A DNA stretch of 64,000 nucleotides. It comes from JABCPE02 sp963516675 (lineage in GTDB: Bacteria > Bacteroidota > Bacteroidia > Flavobacteriales > Weeksellaceae). The notes beneath the pieces are model-generated. The model worked only from the letters and a program-made list of their open reading frames with translations. It did not search any database and was not told the origin of the DNA. Positions 1-6,971 of this stretch are shown piece after piece. The first letter of the stretch is position 1; the number at the start of each line of letters is the position of its first letter. The stretch covers positions 1 through 64,000 of the forward strand of contig CAUQBH010000008.1 in the NCBI GenBank assembly GCA_963516675.1, written 5' to 3'. The position numbers and the translations under genes were made by a program.

Positions 1-130
1 AAATTTTTATTCCTCTCCATATACTCATAATATATTCACACAATATATATACTCAATATATATAGTATAAATGGTTTTTTTTATTGAAAATATATTAAAA
101 ATCTTATAATCAATATATTAACAAAATTAA

Positions 131-295
131 CCCTGCGTTATTTTTCACAGGTAGGAGAAAACCTTGCATTATTTTTTACAGGTAAATGGGGGAGGCTCTG
201 TCTTATTTTTTGCAGGTAAATAGGGGAAGCTCTGTCTTATTTTTCACAGGTAGGGGAAAACCTTGTATTATTTTTTACAAGTGAGTTGAGATGCT
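131..295. repeat. Five degenerate tandem repeats of about 29-36 bp
   Basis: Five units start at about 131, 162, 198, 232 and 261. Each has the core CTTATTTTTTACAGGTA (variants TTTTTCACAGG, TTTTTTGCAGG) followed by a purine-rich tail such as GGGGAAAA or GGGGAAGCT. Unit length varies (31, 36, 34, 29 and about 35 bases) and no spacers separate the units. There is no open reading frame. This is a minisatellite-like array of unknown role in an AT-rich non-coding stretch. Confidence 0.75.
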
Positions 296-316
296 CTATA
301 CCATTTATTTTATAGA

Positions 317-351
317 AATAGGGACTTTACAATTTTTGTAAAGTCCCTATT
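317..351 (-). terminator. Hairpin terminator after the tRNA
   Basis: A perfect 14-bp stem (AATAGGGACTTTAC at 317-330 with its complement at 338-351) around a 7-base loop. On the minus strand it lies about 45 bases downstream of the tRNA gene. The following tract (TTCTATAAAA) is only moderately U-rich. It could also serve a plus-strand gene ending left of the window. Confidence 0.6.
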
Positions 352-395
352 TTAGTCCCTTTCATCTATAAACTATTGAATTACAGATGTTGTTG

Positions 396-469
396 TAGCG
401 AAGACGGGACTTGAACCCGTGACCTTTGGGTTATGAATCCAACGCTCTAACCACCTGAGCTACCTCGCC
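396..469 (-). tRNA. tRNA-Met (CAT anticodon)
   Basis: A 74-base cloverleaf can be drawn on the minus strand: acceptor GGCGAGG pairing with CTTCGCT (two G-U pairs), D arm GCTCAGGTGGTTAGAGC, anticodon loop TTCATAA with CAT, T arm with TTCAAGT, and discriminator A at 396. No CCA is encoded. The anticodon stem lacks the three G-C pairs of initiator tRNA, so elongator Met is the best call. A lysidine-type Ile tRNA also carries a CAT gene anticodon and cannot be wholly excluded. Confidence 0.9.
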
Positions 470-481
470 ATTTTGGTGGTG

Positions 482-512
482 CAAAAATACGAAATATTTT
501 CATACCACCAAA
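482..512 (-). promoter_or_regulatory. Promoter of the tRNA-Met gene
   Basis: On the minus strand TTTG (512-509) is followed after 19 bases by TATTTTTG (489-482), a full match to the Bacteroidota consensus TTTG-N19-21-TAnnTTTG. The box ends 13 bases before the mature tRNA start. It sits just past the stop codon of the neighbouring thioredoxin gene. Confidence 0.75.
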
Positions 513-517
513 TTATT

Positions 518-1792
518 TTATTCTAATGTTGATAAAAATGCAGAAAAATTAGTTGGTTTTTCTATTATCTTACCATTTTTGTCTAAGACAAAATATGTCG
601 GCGTAGCGCGCACATTGTAGGTTTCTGTGTAGCTGCTCTGCCATCCTTTCAGCTCAGTGTCATTTATCCATGGCAGGGAAGCTATTGTTTCTTTATACGA
701 TTTTGAATCTGAATCCAGCGCAAACGCAATAACTTCTATATTTTTTTGCTTTAATTTTTGATAATTTTCAGAAATAATAGGAAGCTCTTTCAAACAATGT
801 GAACAAGTCGAAGACCAGAACAAAACCACTTTTTTATCAGCCTTCACTCCGCTGAGCTTTTTAGCCTTTGTATTAGAAACATTCGATGTGAACGAATAAT
901 CTGGCAATACTGCACCGATAGAGGTGTTTTTAATGGCTTTTACAATGGTTTTTAGCTGACCATTCACTTCATAGTTCAGACTAGAAGCTAGATTGAAATA
1001 TTTTTCCTTTTGTTTCTCTAGTTCATAGATTTCAAAAATAGATAGCAATTCAGCCAAAATAATTTGTCCTCTAGATGTTTTTAAATTTACTTTTTCAAGC
1101 AATTTATCAACTTCGCTGTCGATATTTTCTGGTGAAGTCTTTCTTAGAAAACCTACTAATGCCGGTCTTAATAGGGAAGAGGTTTCCAGCATTGAGCCAG
1201 AATTCGCAAAAAACTGTATGTACTCTTCTGTGCTGATGTTTGAATCCTCTTGACCACCTGTAAATCTACTATTATCCAGATAATATTGAATAAAAGGATG
1301 ATTGTTTGTCGCTATATTACTATTCTCTAAAAGATGAATTTCACTCTCCAAAGCTTTGTCAAAAGTGCTGTTATCATTGTATAACTTCTTCATTTCAAGT
1401 AATACAGGAAGCACCTGACTTTTCTTTCTTTGAATTTGCATCATGTGAGCCATCTTTTGATTAGACTCATCTGTAAAATCTATTTTTGAAATTACATCTC
1501 CATTTGTGGTAAGTTTTATAACCACATCTTTATTTTCTGAGATTAAATTTACAGTTTTTCCGTTTTCTGGAAAATAGATTCTCATCATTCCCATGTAATT
1601 TTTAGGAACATCTATTATCCATTTTCCATTTTTTTTGTGAACCTCTTTTAAAGGAATATATTTTGCTCCTTCTAAGGTTGAAACAATCGCTGTTTTTTGA
1701 CTGAAAGAATCGGCAGCTTCTATATTTATTTTAAATTGAGCAGATAAAAAACTAATACTCAAAAAGGCTGATAATATCGATATTTTTTTCAT
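518..1792 (-). CDS. Secreted TlpA-type thioredoxin protein
   Basis: 424 residues. The N-terminus is a signal peptide ending SFLSAQ, so it is exported. The C-terminal ~130 residues are a thioredoxin fold of the TlpA/AhpC-TSA type: a WSSTCSHC active site with C330 and C333, and the cis-proline in ATPTYF at P398. The middle ~280 residues are helical and unassigned, as is common in Bacteroidota TlpA-like proteins. It probably acts as a periplasmic thiol-disulfide oxidoreductase; its substrate is unknown. It lies 50 bases downstream of the PID-CTERM-like gene, beyond a terminator-like hairpin, so it may be expressed at a lower level by read-through. Confidence 0.85.
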   Translation of the reverse strand: MKKISILSAFLSISFLSAQFKINIEAADSFSQKTAIVSTLEGAKYIPLKEVHKKNGKWIIDVPKNYMGMMRIYFPENGKTVNLISENKDVVIKLTTNGDVISKIDFTDESNQKMAHMMQIQRKKSQVLPVLLEMKKLYNDNSTFDKALESEIHLLENSNIATNNHPFIQYYLDNSRFTGGQEDSNISTEEYIQFFANSGSMLETSSLLRPALVGFLRKTSPENIDSEVDKLLEKVNLKTSRGQIILAELLSIFEIYELEKQKEKYFNLASSLNYEVNGQLKTIVKAIKNTSIGAVLPDYSFTSNVSNTKAKKLSGVKADKKVVLFWSSTCSHCLKELPIISENYQKLKQKNIEVIAFALDSDSKSYKETIASLPWINDTELKGWQSSYTETYNVRATPTYFVLDKNGKIIEKPTNFSAFLSTLE

Positions 1793-1804
1793 AATGTAAA
1801 AGGT

Positions 1805-1831
1805 AAAAAACCCCTAGAAAAGTTCTAGGAG
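1805..1831 (-). terminator. Hairpin terminator inside the surface-protein cluster
   Basis: On the minus strand CTCCTAGAA (1831-1823), a 3-base loop, TTCTAGGGG (1819-1811), then a run of T. It lies just after the PID-CTERM-like gene and only about a dozen bases before the ATG of the thioredoxin gene. No room remains for a promoter between them, so it probably acts as a partial terminator. Confidence 0.65.
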
Positions 1832-1842
1832 TTTTATAGTAC

Positions 1843-2097
1843 TTATTTGTATACTTCTTTCTTATTTTTTGAATAGTAGTACATACCAATAACCATCAAC
1901 ACAGCTATAGCAAGCAAGAACCCTTCATACATGTCTATAGGTACTGCAGTACCTGGGTTAGTTCCCCCCATGGGTGCTGTTGGTGGGGGAGGTATAGCTC
2001 CTCCTTCCTGTCCATAAAGACCTCCTGATAATAAAGATAATGATATTAGAAAAAATATCTTCACATTATTCAAAATGAATTTACTCAAATTCTTCAT
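1843..2097 (-). CDS. Small PID-CTERM-like sorted surface peptide
   Basis: 84 residues in three parts: a signal peptide ending GLYGQ, a short Pro/Gly-rich segment (GAIPPPPTAPMGG), then PGTAVPID followed by a single hydrophobic helix (residues ~58-75) and a basic tail (SKNKKEVYK). This matches the layout of PID-CTERM sorting-domain proteins of Bacteroidota, in which the PID motif precedes a membrane helix and positive residues, as in exosortase or rhombosortase substrates. Almost nothing remains of the mature protein besides the linker. It lies 15 bases downstream of the T9SS cargo gene, so they are probably co-transcribed. Processing enzyme and function are unknown. Confidence 0.7.
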   Translation of the reverse strand: MKNLSKFILNNVKIFFLISLSLLSGGLYGQEGGAIPPPPTAPMGGTNPGTAVPIDMYEGFLLAIAVLMVIGMYYYSKNKKEVYK

Positions 2098-2112
2098 TTT
2101 TATATAATTTTA

Positions 2113-4155
2113 TTATTTTATAACTTTTTGAGAAAACTTTTTACCAGTTTCAGATACTGCAGTCACTACATAAGTTCCTCTTACAGCATTTGGTAAGTTT
2201 ACTACAAACTCTCCTTTGGTAGCATCTACATTAGCTTGTGAGAAGATTAATCTACCAGAAAGATCAAAAACTTGAACTGTTGCTTTTTTCCATTCTGGAT
2301 CGAATAAAATCTTGTGAGCAGCTATACTTTCATCATAAGCTAAGATAGTAGCAGATGGTTTTTGAATAGTAGCAATAGTATTTTTTGAAGAAGTTAATTC
2401 TACTGGTTTACCATAATATAGACCAAACTCAGCATCTGTAGATGAAATAGAAATTTTCTTGTTATTCCCAATCAATACATGTTTCTTTCCATCAAAAATA
2501 TAGAAACTCTCACCAGATGATAATCTCTCTTGTCCATCAGCAATATCTTCTGCGTTTTCTAATATTTCAAATGCTAAAGATTTAACATCAGAACTATATA
2601 TTCTCATAGGAACTTCTTTCCCTTTGAAATCATTTTCATTAGCTTCATTGATATACAACCAATATGAATTGATCAAATCTTCATCTACTCCTCCTTTTTT
2701 AGACTCTTCGAAAGTACCAATAATCGTTTTACTATTAGCTGTCACCTGAGAAGAAAACTTAGTTGGCTGTCCAGAGATACCATCAGCGTATACTACATAA
2801 TATGTTCTTCCGAGTTCTTTCCCATCAGCATCTAATGCGATTACTCCTAACTGTTTAACAGTGGAACTAGATAATCTGGCATTAGCTATTTTTGCTGTAG
2901 AGTTTGTACTCAATTCAGACAATTCAGAAAGGGAAAACTCTTTATTTGAAGATTTAGATTGTACTGTAACCCCACTATTATATGTAGATGTATTACTTGT
3001 GTTTGCTTCATATGCGAACTTTCTTAATTGACCAAAATCTAAAACTCTAACACTAGGTCCAGATAATTTTATTTCAAAAGTCCCCATAGGTCTCACGATA
3101 ACATGTTTAACATCTCCTATAGCAACCCCAGCATTATTATAAGATACATATACACCACCGGTTTCTGCTCCAGTCGCTTTTACAGAAGTACTAGGCTCAA
3201 CACGAACTCCCATTAAATTATCTATAATAGTACCGATATATTTAAGGTTAATATTCGTTAGGTAAGGATTTCCAAATTGATATATGTTTTTACCATAATT
3301 ACCAGTCCAAGGGCTGCTAGAGTGTTCCCAATGGTCTCCGAGGTAGGATTTATATTGCTCTCTATAATAGTTTGTATTTTTTCCACCTACACCGAAATCT
3401 ATACCATCTCCAGCTCCACTTAATGTAGCTGTAATGTTACCTGCAAAAGGCACCCCTTTTATAGTGAAAACATTTGTAGATAGGGTATTAAGTGTACCTC
3501 CTGAAAAAGCATTAAAATATCTAGAACCTATAGCATAATAACTTGTAGCACCACTGTTTGCTACAGCGTGCCCAGCTAATTTAATATCTGTAGTATTATT
3601 GTTAACAGGGTCAAAATGATCAAATCTCACTTTATTGTTATTCCATACCAACACCCCTGTTCTATTACTTCTATTACCACTAAGATTCGCATTTAATTCT
3701 GAAGATAAACTAGCAAAAGTTTTCTTATAGAAAGGAATTGCCATTTGTTGGTAAGCACCATGAGAATTATCCTTATATTCTTTGTCTACAATCCCTGTAA
3801 CTTGGGCTTGTGAAGTTTGATTGTCAATATAAAGTTGTCCATATTTAATAACAGTCCCACCATTAACAATGCTGCCATTTGTTGTAGCATTTGACCAAAG
3901 GCGAAGGATAAAGTTTCCACCATTTGTTTTATTAGTATTTGATGCAGTAACAGTTTTGAAACCACCACCTACAATCATTACATTACCAAAATTATCTATC
4001 ACACCATCAGCGACAGTTTTCACTTCTCCACCACTATAGATAAGAGCATCTTCTTTTATATGAAGACTTGCTTGGTCTTGAACACCTAATAATGACTGTG
4101 CATTTGCTGAAAAAGCAAGAGACAATAGGCCTAAAGTAAATATTTTTCTTTTCAT
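2113..4155 (-). CDS. Type IX secretion cargo protein, adhesin-like
   Basis: 680 residues with a signal peptide (MKRKIFTLGLLSLAFSANAQ) and a C-terminal T9SS type A sorting domain: the last ~75 residues contain VQVFDLSGRLIFSQ, then GTYVVTAVSETGKK and end SQKVIK. The body is rich in Asn, Thr, Ser and Gly with beta-strand-like patterning and no catalytic motif I recognise, so a surface adhesin or matrix protein is a reasonable guess. Export would be by Sec and then the T9SS, with removal of the sorting domain. A promoter lies upstream, and the PID-CTERM-like gene follows closely. Confidence 0.85.
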   Translation of the reverse strand: MKRKIFTLGLLSLAFSANAQSLLGVQDQASLHIKEDALIYSGGEVKTVADGVIDNFGNVMIVGGGFKTVTASNTNKTNGGNFILRLWSNATTNGSIVNGGTVIKYGQLYIDNQTSQAQVTGIVDKEYKDNSHGAYQQMAIPFYKKTFASLSSELNANLSGNRSNRTGVLVWNNNKVRFDHFDPVNNNTTDIKLAGHAVANSGATSYYAIGSRYFNAFSGGTLNTLSTNVFTIKGVPFAGNITATLSGAGDGIDFGVGGKNTNYYREQYKSYLGDHWEHSSSPWTGNYGKNIYQFGNPYLTNINLKYIGTIIDNLMGVRVEPSTSVKATGAETGGVYVSYNNAGVAIGDVKHVIVRPMGTFEIKLSGPSVRVLDFGQLRKFAYEANTSNTSTYNSGVTVQSKSSNKEFSLSELSELSTNSTAKIANARLSSSTVKQLGVIALDADGKELGRTYYVVYADGISGQPTKFSSQVTANSKTIIGTFEESKKGGVDEDLINSYWLYINEANENDFKGKEVPMRIYSSDVKSLAFEILENAEDIADGQERLSSGESFYIFDGKKHVLIGNNKKISISSTDAEFGLYYGKPVELTSSKNTIATIQKPSATILAYDESIAAHKILFDPEWKKATVQVFDLSGRLIFSQANVDATKGEFVVNLPNAVRGTYVVTAVSETGKKFSQKVIK

Positions 4156-4196
4156 ATCTATAAAATTTGTATTTTTTACACACTAACTTCAATCGG

Positions 4197-4226
4197 CAAA
4201 GTTATAAAAAAAATGTTAAAAACAAA
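4197..4226 (-). promoter_or_regulatory. Promoter of the T9SS cargo gene cluster
   Basis: Minus strand: TTTG (4226-4223), 18 bases, TAACTTTG (4204-4197). Transcription would start about 35 bases before the ATG at 4155. Confidence 0.6.
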
Positions 4227-4274
4227 AAAATATTTGAATTTTAAAGTGTTAAAATTTATATTTTGCCATAAAAC

Positions 4275-4592
4275 CTACTCTTTCCATTCTTTATCTTTGA
4301 TTGTTTTTAGGAGGGTTTGGAATTCATCAGCAAGATAGAACTGAGTGCCTATGGCATCAAAAATCGCATCTTGGGTAAGCACCCACTGAGGTACCTCATC
4401 AGGGATTTTGTCATCATTACTATCGAAATAGTCTTTGCGCCATTGTTCACTGTCGTAGTACGCCACGAGTCTGTCATAGTCTGGCTGGACAGCCTTCCAT
4501 TCTTTCAAGACCTCTTCAGCTTTGGTGAGAATGGTCTCTATTTTTATTAAAATTTCGTTCATCTCGCGGATGTTTTCGTATCGCTCTTTCAT
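4275..4592 (-). CDS. DUF4298 family protein
   Basis: 105 residues, acidic, mostly helical, with the conserved pattern of DUF4298: an N-terminal coiled-coil helix, the central segment LVAYYDSEQWRKDYF, then VPQWVLTQDAIFDAI. The family is small, cytoplasmic and of unknown function. It starts 53 bases downstream of a membrane-protein gene on the same strand. Confidence 0.75.
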   Translation of the reverse strand: MKERYENIREMNEILIKIETILTKAEEVLKEWKAVQPDYDRLVAYYDSEQWRKDYFDSNDDKIPDEVPQWVLTQDAIFDAIGTQFYLADEFQTLLKTIKDKEWKE

Positions 4593-4645
4593 TTTGGAAA
4601 TATTTTAAAATTATCAACATAATATTTCTATCCAAATATAAGAAA

Positions 4646-5215
4646 TTATGTGATAATGAAGATAATAATATAGAATAAAATAGGAATAAATATCAGTGAC
4701 AAGCCTTTTTCAGTCTTGAAAATTTTTTCATAATATTTTCCCATAAGCAGATTTAACACAAATATAGCAAAGTAAGCCAAATTTTGATAAAAATCCATGA
4801 TTTCCACAAAGAGATGATAGCGACTTACAGAATTTCCTTCAGCGACAACTCCTATAATCTTAGGTTTGTTGGAAAAGCTCATCTTGTAAACAAAATCATC
4901 TTCTATTTCATAATAAGTGATTTTATCTCTAAATTTTATTTCAGGCAGGTCGATGAAGGAGAATTTCTTTACCCTGAGATAAATGTCTGCTTCGCCTTCT
5001 CTGCTGGGCTCTTTCATTTGTTTTACTTCTTGTTCTGAAGCCAGATAAATATCCAGATTTCTCTTTCTCTTTCCCCAATAACGACATCCTTTCACCCAAC
5101 TAGTTTTCTTGGGTAGAGAATCGATGTTGTCCAGCACATCAAAGGTTTTGTAAAGAATAAAAACATTGGGCAGGCAGAAAATAATGGCGATAAAATAAGG
5201 TAGTAGTTTTTTCAT
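4646..5215 (-). CDS. Uncharacterised membrane protein
   Basis: 189 residues; no family recognised. One hydrophobic segment lies at residues ~5-25, followed by a soluble region of ~100 residues with many charged residues, then two hydrophobic segments near the C-terminus (FYQNLAYFAIFVLNLLMG and LIFIPILFYIIIFII). Its ATG overlaps the stop of the preceding gene in the arrangement ATGA, so the two are translationally coupled. The context is a run of small accessory genes. Confidence 0.7.
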   Translation of the reverse strand: MKKLLPYFIAIIFCLPNVFILYKTFDVLDNIDSLPKKTSWVKGCRYWGKRKRNLDIYLASEQEVKQMKEPSREGEADIYLRVKKFSFIDLPEIKFRDKITYYEIEDDFVYKMSFSNKPKIIGVVAEGNSVSRYHLFVEIMDFYQNLAYFAIFVLNLLMGKYYEKIFKTEKGLSLIFIPILFYIIIFIIT

Positions 5216-5478
5216 TGATTTTCCAAAAATAAAATTTCTTTATGTAAAATATTTAAAAACAAATCTTTATCTGATGTAGAGAGTGATTTTGTCTCTAAAG
5301 AAAGACCGTAATCCAAATCCCATTTGATTTTCACGGTTTTTTCCATAAAATTGAAATAAAAAATATTAGTTTCAGGAGCCATTATGTATTCTAAAAAGGT
5401 GAATTCTTGTAGGTTTTTGAGGTGTTCCATCAGTTTTAGAAATACTTCATGAGTAATGTTGTCCAATGGTTTATTCAT
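5212..5478 (-). CDS. Small uncharacterised protein, copy A of a duplicated gene
   Basis: About 88 residues from the ATG at 5478. I prefer this start because the paralogue at 6703-6963 begins at the same point with MNKSLESITHEEF. The reading frame stays open upstream to a Met at 5508, but that extension (MVFKNLEKES) matches the tail of the 544-residue gene at 6972-8606 and is a remnant. The two paralogues differ mostly by scattered substitutions over their whole length. The core is KLMEHLKNLQEFTFLEY followed by FNFMEKTVKIKWDLDYG. No function is assigned. Confidence 0.65.
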   Translation of the reverse strand: MNKPLDNITHEVFLKLMEHLKNLQEFTFLEYIMAPETNIFYFNFMEKTVKIKWDLDYGLSLETKSLSTSDKDLFLNILHKEILFLENQ

Positions 5479-5482
5479 ACTT

Positions 5483-5545
5483 TCTTTTTCCAAATTTTTG
5501 AATACCATATCAAACTGTGCCGAGGTAATTCTATCTATGGTAATA
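5483..5545 (-). pseudogene. Remnant of the 3' part of the 544-residue gene
   Basis: About 60 bases are nearly identical to 7118-7185, inside the DUF6138-like gene. The frame translates as ITSAQFDMVFKNLEKE, compared with ITSAQFDMVFKNLAKE in the intact gene. Upstream the similarity stops and an in-frame TAA occurs near 5570. Together with copy A of the small gene it shows that a two-gene unit was duplicated and one copy later lost most of its large gene. Confidence 0.75.
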
Positions 5546-5666
5546 TTTGATTTCTTATTCTGTTTTTAGGCTAAACAATTCGTTCTCAAAATCGAAGACA
5601 AAGATAGTGATTAGTAATTAACTATCTTCTTCTGTCATTATGTATCGAGCATTAAAAATTAATCCT

Positions 5667-5674
5667 TATATTTG
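5667..5674 (+). promoter_or_regulatory. Minus-7 box just before the DUF4434 lipoprotein gene
   Basis: TATATTTG fits the Bacteroidota minus-7 consensus and ends 5 bases before the ATG at 5680, so a leaderless or nearly leaderless mRNA is expected. I see no good minus-33 TTTG at the right distance. Confidence 0.4.
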
Positions 5675-5679
5675 TGCCT

Positions 5680-6717
5680 ATGAAGAAGTTTTTATCCCTA
5701 ATTCTAAGTAGTATTCTACTATTAAGTGCTTGTAATAGAACCACAACAGAAGAGCAAACATCCTCTATTAGTAAAGAGACACCATATCTTACAGGAACTT
5801 TTGTGCAACTTTTTGGTAAAAATGATTGGACAGCTTCCCAATGGGAAAAGTTTTTTTCTGAACTTAAAAAATTAAAAATCAATACGGTAATAGTACAATA
5901 TACGGCTTTCAAGAATGCGTATAATGATATTACTTGGTTTGACTCGGCTAATACTTTCACTTCTCAGAAGAGCCGTCATACCTTGGCGCGACTCTTTGAG
6001 GCAGCGCAAAAGCAAGGTGTAGAAGTGCATATAGGGCTTCACTTTGATGAGACTTATTGGCAGAACCAAACAAACAGGGCTTGGCTTCAGCTTAATGCTC
6101 AACGATGTATAGAATTGGCTAAAGAAATTAATTCAAGGTTTGGGAATCATCCTTCTTTCAAAGGTTGGTATATCCCTCACGAACCAGAGCCCTATGCCTA
6201 TGGTTCTGATGAAAAAATGGCGCTTTTTAGGGATATGTTTGTAAATCCTATTGCTGATGCACTTCACAGTTGGGGCGGCAAGCCTGTTTCTATAGCGGCA
6301 TTTTGGAATAGCAAACTTACTTCTCCAAACCAATTACAGCATTTTATGGCAGAACTTGGAAAAAGCCACCTGCAAATAATTATGTTACAAGATGGGGTAG
6401 GGGCTAAGCATGTGACACTTGACCAATTGAATACTTATTATCAAAGTGCTCAAAAAGGACTTTTCGAGGAAAACAAAAACTACAAAGGAGCTTTCTGGAC
6501 AGACTTGGAGACTTTTTATTCGCCTACGGGGGAGTATCCTTTTACGCCTGCAACCTTTGATAGAGTAAAACAACAACTTTCCATAGAAACAGCACTTCCT
6601 AAGGTAAGTAAGGCTGTTTCCTTTCAGTATTATGATGACATGAGTACGCTAAGCCCTCACAAGGCGCAGGCACAAGCACTCAGAGAAGCGTACAAAAAGT
6701 GGTTAAATCAAAAATAA
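5680..6717 (+). CDS. DUF4434 lipoprotein, glycoside-hydrolase-like
   Basis: 345 residues from the ATG at 5680; the GTG two codons earlier lies inside the minus-7 box and is unlikely to be the start. A lipoprotein signal peptide ends in LLLSAC with the lipid-bearing Cys at 18. The body resembles DUF4434, a TIM-barrel family related to glycoside hydrolases: GTFVQLFGKNDWTASQW near the start, HIGLHFDETYW in the middle and GWYIPHEPEPYAYG further on, with acidic residues where such barrels keep catalytic ones. Substrate unknown. It is the only plus-strand gene among minus-strand neighbours. It lies between the two copies of a duplicated segment, and its stop codon falls in the 3' end of the next gene (15-base convergent overlap). 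Confidence 0.75.
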   Translation: MKKFLSLILSSILLLSACNRTTTEEQTSSISKETPYLTGTFVQLFGKNDWTASQWEKFFSELKKLKINTVIVQYTAFKNAYNDITWFDSANTFTSQKSRHTLARLFEAAQKQGVEVHIGLHFDETYWQNQTNRAWLQLNAQRCIELAKEINSRFGNHPSFKGWYIPHEPEPYAYGSDEKMALFRDMFVNPIADALHSWGGKPVSIAAFWNSKLTSPNQLQHFMAELGKSHLQIIMLQDGVGAKHVTLDQLNTYYQSAQKGLFEENKNYKGAFWTDLETFYSPTGEYPFTPATFDRVKQQLSIETALPKVSKAVSFQYYDDMSTLSPHKAQAQALREAYKKWLNQK

Positions 6718-6963
6718 AAATTCTTTATCTAAAATATTTAAAAATAAATCTCTGTCCGATGTAGAGAGCGCTTCTGTTTCTAGAAAAAGACCATAATCCA
6801 AATCCCATTTGATTTTCACAGTTTTTTCCATGAAATTGAAATAAAAAATATCCGCTTCTGGTGCCATTGTGTATTCTAAAAAGGTGAATTCTTGTAAGTT
6901 TTTGAGGTGTTCCATTAGCTTTAGAAATTCTTCATGAGTAATGCTCTCTAGTGATTTGTTCAT
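6703..6963 (-). CDS. Small uncharacterised protein, copy B of a duplicated gene
   Basis: 86 residues, closely similar to the gene at 5212-5478 from MNKSLESITHEEF onward. It ends FLFLI where copy A ends LFLENQ, so its last codons were probably replaced at the duplication or insertion breakpoint near 6711. It starts 8 bases downstream of the 544-residue gene and is probably co-transcribed with it. No function recognised; a small partner of the large protein is possible. Confidence 0.65.
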   Translation of the reverse strand: MNKSLESITHEEFLKLMEHLKNLQEFTFLEYTMAPEADIFYFNFMEKTVKIKWDLDYGLFLETEALSTSDRDLFLNILDKEFLFLI

Positions 6964-6971
6964 ACCTTATT

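Larger units (their letters stand above)
1..395. other. Non-coding AT-rich stretch beside the tRNA
   Basis: No convincing gene. Bases 1-130 are very AT-rich with runs of TATATA. Bases 131-295 hold the degenerate repeats and 317-351 a strong hairpin. The gene to the left lies outside the window. Confidence 0.6.

Noticed and set aside
131..295. CRISPR-like look of the repeats
   Set aside because: Units are degenerate and contiguous, with no unique spacers of constant length and no cas genes nearby.
396..469. Initiator tRNA-Met
   Set aside because: The anticodon stem lacks the run of three G-C pairs, and the first acceptor pair is G-U rather than the mismatch typical of initiators.
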